From Flammulina velutipes (lineage: Eukaryota; Basidiomycota; Agaricomycetes; Agaricales; Physalacriaceae), in NCBI GenBank assembly GCA_011800155.1, contig CM022375.1:1116001-1180000 (forward strand): DNA of 64,000 bases, given 5' to 3'. A program made the position numbers and the translations under genes. Shown here one piece after another: positions 57,230 to 64,000 of the stretch (the stretch's first letter is position 1; each line of letters starts with the position of its first letter). The notes under the pieces are model-generated. The model was not told the DNA's origin, searched no databases, and saw nothing but the letters and a program-made list of their open reading frames with translations.

Positions 57230-58862
57230 GAGAGGTTCCTTCCCATCGCAATCCAGAATACGGATGGAGGCGAAATCACCGTGCAGTTGACCAATTGGCA
57301 TATCGCTCGCCCTGGAAGTCCCCCGTGCGCAGCAGTAGGCGGCTCCTTTGGGTCACCGGGCGCATGTGCATAACGGGGACGATGAACGACCCGCTGAAGC
57401 TCGTTGGCGATAGGTTGCCTGTCGAGGCGTATCGACGACGATGTCAGTCTAGTAGAGGAGTCACTGGCGAAACCAGCTATAGAAACGGTTAATCAACAAC
57501 CAAGAAAAGTAAGATAAATGTAGACATACCGGATTGCGCCAAACATCCACCCCAACATACAAGCCCACCCCAACTCGACATAACGAACGAGGGAATTGAT
57601 CCAACTGTACAGTTTGCCTTCGAGATATGGCTTGGAATAGCAGATTCTCAAGCGTCCAGAGATGCATTCGACGTGCTTGCTTTCCGCATCAGCGAAATGA
57701 CTGCACGCCTTGTCCAACTTTCTCCTTGCGTCAGATGAACAAGTCTGAGCTTGCATCAGTATACGCGAGATCTTCATTCTGCGAGGCTGGAGAGGATCTC
57801 CCAAGATGGGGACAAAGACACGGATATGAGAGCGGAATGGTTGAAAGGAAGCCAAGTATGCCGTTTCGCATAACGAGGACAATGGGTGTGTCCATAATTG
57901 GGCGCTGGGAGAGGCAAACGAAGTACGGATGGTATGGCAAGGGAACCGGGAAGACAAAGGGGAGGGACGAGTCCTGAGATGATGAGGGGGTTGCTTGCCG
58001 TCGTTCGTGTAGTCGTCTAAACATCCAGGCAATCGTCGTGACCATGGAATCGACTCGATGATAGCGTCCTTCCAATGCATACAATAGTCTGTCGAGAACA
58101 TCTAGCATTTCGTTAGCGGTACGACAAGGTGTATGCTACGGAGAACGTACCTTCCATCCGTATATGTGATTCTTTCGCGCTCGCTACTGTTGAGGGCAAT
58201 TCCTTGCATCCAATCTACGTCGTGGACGGCACCCGCCAAAAGCCTGCACGACGGTTAGCCCCTCTCTCATTCGTCAGAGCATTGATCGTGCGCACCTGCA
58301 CCAATAAGAACGCAAACTATCACTAGCACTGCTGGCTTTCCCGTCGCCCGGTGTGAATCGCCTGCGCCATCTATCATGGACAACAATGAAGACTGTTCTG
58401 TCTCGGCCCGTCCAGTTCCTCAAATAGGCCAGGAGAGTCTGAATCCCAGCCGATGTGCCATGCGCGCTACCAGCGCGAGTAAGAGACTGAAGAAACACTA
58501 GATATCGTTAGCCTATTACTCAAGCGATATCATCTAGACATTTACCTTGCTGTTCTCATGTATGGACTAACGTATGAAGAGGCGCCGGTCCATTAAGTCG
58601 TTCCGAAACCTGGAAAGGTCGCGCTACACGTTCAAGTGGTGCGTTTGGGTGTGACCTTTTCGTTATCTGCGAGCCAGCGCGCATAATGATGCTGTACGGA
58701 GGAGAGATGAAGGCAGACATGGACGACTGCGAGCTCAGTAGATTGGGCAGCAGCAGCGTCGAAGATGGTGGGAGGAAGGAGTGAGCAATCACGTGGCTTT
58801 GTAGGCCGCTGTTTGGCGGTAATGTGGCGCAATCCCTTTTGCTTTCTACCGTCATCATGCTG
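57230..58862 (-). pseudogene. Family 3 gene-like block, best-preserved copy
   Basis: Minus strand: CACGTG box (CACGTG 58790-58795), first exon near 58770-58670 (AQSTELAVVHVCLHLSSVQH then YARWLADN), several short exons with CTAAC-type branch sites, then a long open exon 58101-57493. That exon reads RRLPGCLDDYTNDGKQPPHH, RTRPSP, KISRILMQAQTCSSDARRKL, HVECISGRLRICYS, and a hydrophobic end GWACMLGWMFGAIRYVYIY. The same pieces occur in the 15.5, 44.8 and 49.8 kb copies, supporting this frame. I could not assemble one uninterrupted gene, so I list it as a possible pseudogene. Family not recognised. Confidence 0.55.
58764..58862 (-). promoter_or_regulatory. CACGTG box, family 3 copy
   Basis: gaagatggtgggaggaagga, CACGTG at 58790-58795, ctttgtaggccgctgtttgg, aatgtggcgcaatccctttt, ctaccgtcatcatg. 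Nearly identical to 50695-50795 and, reversed, to the family 2 boxes. Confidence 0.6.
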
Positions 58863-60170
58863 CCGTTTCACCGAGTCGACCCGCAAACGAGGATGAATTC
58901 TCATGCGCGAATCTTTAATTCATGGAACGACTGAACTTCCAGGTGGATTAACTGCAGATTTCCGAGTCCTTCAATGCTCACCAAATCCATAGTTTCCCAA
59001 TCGCGCTTTTCCGCAGGTTCAAAGTACGTCTTCTTCAATTGGTTCAAAGACCTTATTTCTGTGGTCGAAGCTAGAGCACGGTCTGAAATGAAGTGATTGT
59101 CTCAACGCGCCAGTGATCCTCATCATTCTGCCAGTGGCGGTGGTCTAAAATAGTCGCCGAAAGATATGCATTGACCTCGGAGTCGCTTCGTTATTGAGCC
59201 ATCATGACGGTAGGACGGTTGATTGTCGAGAAGCCCTACCGACGACAAGCTCAACGTCACTCGTTGACCTGCCCTCTTCCCGCTCTCGGTCTTGGTATTC
59301 GGAATCTTGCTTGTGGACCTCTGAGGGCGACGATGGGAACGTGAAGATCACTCGAGGAACTCCAGAAAGCTCTATTAGGTGCGCTGTTCTCATTCTTTCC
59401 GCCCGTGGGTTTGGCTGAGAGTAAACAGATTGGTGTACGACGGGATGATGTTGATATGAGCCACCGGGCTCAGATCGTGGGGCAGAAGGACCAAGGCGAG
59501 CTGCGCCACATTGTAAATTGAATCGCGGAACTGATCTTGTTGGCGAACTCTGCAGGTCAACACTTGCTTCCCTCGAGTTCGGAAGGCGCCTCAGGCAATC
59601 ACAAAAGATAGGACCATTGCCGATATAGCTCCGAGTCGACCACAGAATTAAACGTGCATCGATGACGACGAACGCACAGCTACGGTCCAAGCTCTGGAGA
59701 CATCTTTGTCCGGGTAGATCTCGGTAGACGCCGTCTTGTATTTGGATCGGCGAAATTTGTATTGGCCACCAGGTTTCCAGATGCGATGCAGATCAGGAAG
59801 AACACCGCTACAGGATACACGACGATCTTATGCCTTGTATTAATTCTTCGAAAGTGCGTCAAACACATCCATGCACTGCCTCTTTCTCATTCGTTTTCAC
59901 CCAATAGACGCTGCGTGGGCATCTTCTTTGTTCGAAGTCACATTTTATGTCGCAGTCCCGGCTCTGTGGCTTCCATACATTGAGTTAGTACCGCTGAGGT
60001 TCGTTGATCATTGGTCGATGGTATCTTTGCGCGCGTCTTTCGTCTGATAATCAAACAGGACTGTTAAGAGGACTGGAAATACTGAAACACTACGTCTTCC
60101 GATCTGTCCCGCGTTGTGACCTTCTTAATGCCTCTCGTTGCGATCTACGCGCATTACTACCAAAGCTATC
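58863..60170 (+). repeat. R block and flank before gene F
   Basis: 58910-59130 matches 50840-51080. 59130-60170 is the uninterrupted version of the R block, used here as reference for B and E. It ends with the B/E/F promoter-proximal motif (gaccttcttaatgcctctcg) before the ATG. No coding sequence is supported. Confidence 0.7.
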
Positions 60171-61479
60171 ATGTCTTCCTCTTCGGAATTCGGTCTGACA
60201 GAGGAACAGATTGTGTATGAACTGGCGTCTGTCCTTCATTCGTACATCCTCGATATCTTGGCCTATGGAATATACACAAGTATCTACTTCGTAGCCGTCT
60301 ATCTCATCTGTACGTCTTCCGCTTTGACCTGATTTCCAAGCCTCAAACACATATTCAGCGTCTCAGCACACTGAGAGGCCTCGCATAGGCTCAGCCGTCC
60401 TTGTCACCATCATGTGGATTTTGGTCACGATCCATGCGAGCCTCCGCTGGGCCATACTTGACAACATATACATTCGACATGGAGAAACTCGGAAAGCGCA
60501 ACTCGAGTCGAATTTATTTTCCCGATTCGAAGCATTCTTTCTACAATACGTAGCAGATGCAGCAGTAACATTTATCAGTCTTCTACTAGCCGACATAACT
60601 ATGGTAAATACATACACAATTTTTATGTCTAGTACAGTCTCACGACTACCACAGATCTGGCGATGTTGGGTCCTCTACGGCCAGCGGTGGCTCGTCATAA
60701 TGATTCCTGGAATATCCCTGATAATAGGAACAGGTGCGCAACAAAGTAGAATCTATCTTGTAATCTGAGATCCGTCTAGTCTGTAATGTTTGGCGCTCTA
60801 TCCTCTTATTTACGCCTCATGATGGTCCGATAAGTGATCAGATCGCAAACCTGGAGCTCGCATTCCTATCAACAACTGTTCTTACGAACATATTCTGCAC
60901 TACTGCCATTGTCTATCGCCCGATTAGGGTAAATGGGTGGAGAAAGGCGGCAAAGACATACCACAGGATAGTGGAGATTCTCATTGAGTCTTCCATCCTT
61001 TACACTGCCATCTACGTGATCAGGATTGGGCTGCACATTCATACACAATACTTTACTAAAGAGCTCGATGAACGGGTAATTTTTGCCCGAGTGCTGGCAT
61101 ATTCAATTACGGTACACTTCTCATTCTTTCGCCAGCCTCGATGCTCACTTACCGTATCATTTAGGGTATAGCGCCGACTCTCACCATCACATGCATCGCC
61201 GTTAGTCAGACTCCTACCCGGCCTGCGAAGACTCCGACGCGCACTTCCAACTTGCCGCCTATGAAGTCGACTATTGGATATTTCGCAGAGAGTCAGACGC
61301 ATCCCGAGCAGCGAGCAACATCTCGCACCATGGAGGATGTCGATCCCGAACGAAGCTGTTTCGAGGAAGATTCTAATGGACACGCTGGTGACTATGCACG
61401 ACCTGCGAGGTCGGTAGCGTCTGGAGAAAGGAGTACGGGACGTGGTCGGGTGTCGCTTACGGCTGAAGTTCCAGTTTAG
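60171..61479 (+). CDS. Membrane family copy F: intact seven-helix protein
   Basis: Exons 60171-60309, 60359-60603, 60655-60733, 60780-61111 and 61165-61479 sum to 1110 nt, 369 residues, all GT-AG. Exon lengths are identical to copy B. Motifs: FGLTEEQIVYELASVLHSYI, IWRCWVLYGQRW, NLELAFLSTTVLTNIFCTTA, RVNGWRKAAKTYHRIVEILI, ILYTAIYVIRIGLHIHTQYF, GIAPTLTITCIAVSQTPTRP, and the tail NLPPMKSTIGYFAESQTHPE ending in TAEVPV as in B. It pairs with the thaumatin-like gene behind it in the same way B pairs with a broken one. Function unknown. Confidence 0.88.
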
Positions 61480-62223
61480 CCCACAAAACTTGCCCTTTGA
61501 TTTTATTATACTGTTCGGTTACAATTGCTGCAGCTTACATCTTGTTTTCCTTATCTATTTCGCGTATCTTACCCATTGTTTAACGCATCGTTTGTCATTT
61601 ATGTACTTGCGCCACCACCGTATCGTTCCCTGCGTTGGCATTTGCTCTTTGTTAGTCAAGGATAATACTACGTTTGAAACTATCCAAAAATGTGTTAATG
61701 TGGTCCTCTTCCTCTGGACTTGATGTAATTGTACTGTCGGCAATAAGAAATAACACGTGGGTAAAGGTGCGCCACATTTCGATCACGGCACGTCGTCTCA
61801 TACAGGTTCTCACAGTACGGGTATGGAGATGATACCGCGTCGTTCTTTTTAAAATATTCAAGCAATGCTCCCGTACACGCGCGTGCTTAGCTTGAGACTC
61901 ATTCCTTGCAGCCAGAGGTCTTGCGGCAGGGGAATGGACTGCCAATTCTCGAAACGGCTACGATATCAAGGAAATGTCAGAGCCTAACTCAGAGTAATGA
62001 TGTATCTTCTCCGTTAGACGACATTTATGCCGTCCCAAGTACAGGTGAATGTCAAACACTGAAACGCCATACAGCAAAATGATTCTGGAGATCTTGTTAA
62101 ATTCCTTTGGACGCTAAGTAATACATATATTTCGTTTTTGTAGATGTTTGTGGTGTTCTTAACAGAGCCCGCATCGTTAGAAAACGAAGTAGAGCACGGA
62201 AAATTGAGCTCACGAAAGATTGT
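61480..62223. other. Shared 3' flank, then unrecognised sequence
   Basis: 61480-61640 is the counterpart of 9242-9400 behind gene B. 61740-62223 shows no recognised feature. The last part is the 3' flank of the convergent thaumatin-like gene. Confidence 0.5.
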
Positions 62224-62940
62224 TTAGCAGAAGGTATGCGTGAAAGTGCTTCCAAGAGGAGAGTTCCTAACCGCTTGATGGTCCGTGTCCACGTTGTACG
62301 CTTGGTCCGGGGGACAAGACGAGGTCGTGCAGGCGACGCTCTGACCATCGGACGACGAAAGCCTAGTGTTGATGTTGACGCTGCTGTCAACCTTGCTCAA
62401 GTTCCATGAAATGCGTTGTCCGCCCCATTGACCGTAGTCTCCCCAGCCGTACTCCGAAAGGACGACAGCAGAGGTGATACCAGCGTCGTTGCAGACCAAG
62501 CCTATACACCAATCAGTAAGCGGTGGAAGGGATATATCAAGATGGAATACGACGCACCTCCGTTGCACCGTCCGGTCGCGCAGTTCGCGCCGTTGCTATC
62601 ACAGCCTGTGCGCCCCCAAGCGCGAATACCCTTTGAAGAGAATAAGTGAGATAATCAATCGGGTGTTTATGCAAAGAGAATTACCACTTCGCGGTCGTTA
62701 ATAGTGAAGCTGGCTGAAGCCTTAGACGCGAGTCTCGTGCCGTACGAGACCGACGTGTCGGGAAAGCCATTCGGGGCCTTTCCAATCGCTGGCCAAACGG
62801 CTGGGGAGACGTTCAGCAATGTGAGAGATTCGATGATGGGTGCACTTACTGTAACCACAATTATTCTGGAACCTAATGGTAAACGCCGAAGACGACGCCA
62901 CCATCGAGGCAAGAGCAGTAAGAACGAGAGAGAACTTCAT
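62224..62940 (-). CDS. Secreted thaumatin-like protein
   Basis: Exons 62940-62850, 62800-62685, 62630-62558 and 62501-62224 sum to 558 nt, 185 residues, all GT-AG. A signal peptide (MKFSLVLTALASMVASSSA) is followed by FTIRFQNNCGY, the typical thaumatin start. Then come VWPAIGKAP, FTINDREV, GIRAWGRTGCDSNGANCATG, CNDAGITSAVVLSEYGWGDY and a C-terminal half with paired Cys (VACTTSSCPPDQAYN, THTFC). Fungal thaumatin-like proteins are small secreted beta-glucan-binding or -cleaving proteins. The short length fits the small class. A TATA-like tatttaat lies 61-68 nt before the ATG (63001-63008). A broken relative lies at 9.5-9.8 kb. Confidence 0.9.
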
Positions 62941-64000
62941 TTCTTCTGAGGTGCGAGGGAGAGTGGTCTCTTCACACCGATTTCCAGAATTGCACGCTGC
63001 ATTAAATACCGTTTCCCCAAGAAAAACCTATTATCATGCCGCCCAAGCCAAGAGGGGAATTGCCATAGTCTAGGGCACATATTCTCGAGTCACCACATGT
63101 AAGGACGGAGAGACACAGATGGACTGCCCAGTCACACCCATCATGAGCCTCAAGCCCCCTCGAGGTCACCATCAGGCAATGTTCCAATCGCGCAGAGTGC
63201 CTGCATACGCAAGATGCGCCGTGCGTAGACGCAGCCCAGAGGTGATGCGGCGACGGTTTTTGGAGGCTAGTTTTTGCCGTGCATAATTCAATGACCGAGT
63301 CTTTGTTCATTCAGACTGTACGCAAACGAACACATGCTGATTCTAGTAGCGACGCGCCAGTTCAAGTTTTCCATCTGGTGCAGTCCAGGGTCCAGGGGCA
63401 CGCAGATGCACTATAATATCGTTACTTTCCGCTGATAGAGATCGTACTAGGAGGCAGACACGGGCAGTAAGTCCTGGAAGTATTTTGAAGATGGTAGTCG
63501 GAGTCAAGAGCACGTTGTTAATTGTAATCCAAATGGGGAAGTATATCCGCGAACCGTAAGTCTGAGCCTAAAGGCAATCGACGATGGTTGAGAATAAATA
63601 TCCGTAAAAGCCCTCGTGTCAGAAGATATACTACAATGTACAAGACTATGAGTGCTCGCAAAGTCGTGGATTCGGCTCCATTTTCCCAGGCCCGTCGGGA
63701 TGAAAAATGATTACAGTCGTAATCCCGTAATCAGAGCGCTTGACACGGACTCTCTACATAGATTTCACCGACTGCTGAGATCTCAACGGTCGGCGAAATC
63801 TATCTTTTTCCAGTTCCATGTGTCGCTATTGTCTGGTCATAGCCCATCCCATGCGCCCTCCGCCTAAGGTGGGATGCTTATCAATATCAATTCTTCCGAT
63901 GAGACGAGTTAACAGCAAACTTTCTCGTAGTCTCCTGATAGTTAGCAGAGATAGATTCAAATTTCAAACCAATGAAGGTGGCTGCGCCACGTCGGCACAT
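62941..64000. other. Upstream of the thaumatin-like gene; no other gene seen
   Basis: Only short ORFs without recognisable domains or splice partners. A near-palindromic pair (gatttcaccgac and gtcggcgaaatc) lies at about 63761-63803. Nothing else recognised. Confidence 0.45.

Noticed and set aside
1..64000. tRNA or rRNA genes
   Set aside because: None could be recognised by reading. A tRNAscan run would decide; a hit with a score above its default cut-off would overturn this.

Overview
The window reads as nuclear DNA of a filamentous basidiomycete (Agaricomycetes type). Genes are split by 45-70 bp GT-AG introns with CTAAC/CTGAC-like branch sites. Recognisable families are a multi-exon cytochrome P450, a NACHT-WD40 NLR, a thaumatin-like protein and a lineage-expanded seven-helix membrane family. 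Nothing looks bacterial or organellar. Intact genes take up a minority of the 64 kb; the rest is decayed duplicates and mobile elements, as in a fast-turnover accessory region.

Layout. 1-1.3 kb: 5' two-thirds of a P450 (minus strand). 3.1-4.2, 7.9-9.2, 11.9-13.2, 47.2-48.5, 54.8-56.1 and 60.2-61.5 kb: six plus-strand copies (A-F) of one five-exon seven-helix membrane protein gene, with relics of further copies at 2.9 and 52.1 kb. A carries a frameshift in the C-terminal tail, D uses a GC-AG intron, and E is a mosaic of two subfamilies. 62.2-62.9 kb: a thaumatin-like gene behind F; the equivalent place behind B (9.5-9.8 kb) holds a broken thaumatin-like relic, so F+thaumatin and B+relic are one duplicated block.

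23.6-36.7 kb: an NLR gene (N-terminal linker, NACHT, eleven near-identical WD40 repeats, conserved C-terminal cap) split by a 7.7 kb DNA transposon at 26.9-34.6 kb. The transposon has inverted ends, a TA target duplication and three spliceable genes, including a protein of roughly 1,200 residues with a Cys/His finger that I take as the transposase. Removing the element together with one TA puts the NLR back in frame.

Most of the remaining DNA consists of multi-copy, mostly decayed gene-like blocks. Family 2 lies on the plus strand (9.9, 14.6, 17.2-20.0, 38.0-39.8, 40.1-43.3 kb). Family 3 lies on the minus strand (15.1-17.0, 37.0-38.0, 39.8, 44.6-45.7, 49.3-50.8, 57.2-58.9 kb). Family 4 is a set of tandem units at 20.6-23.1 kb. 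Families 2 and 3 share a roughly 100 bp box with an invariant CACGTG core, seen eight times in both orientations plus one weak copy. Three short non-autonomous elements can be delimited by their ends: 37561-37928 (8 bp duplication), 56141-56547 (CTT duplication) and 52942-54444 (GACGTCC-rich foldback).

Reading: unequal exchange and gene conversion have multiplied a membrane-protein/unknown-gene module, and transposons have inserted into the copies. Family assignments come from motif recognition by eye; no database search was run.
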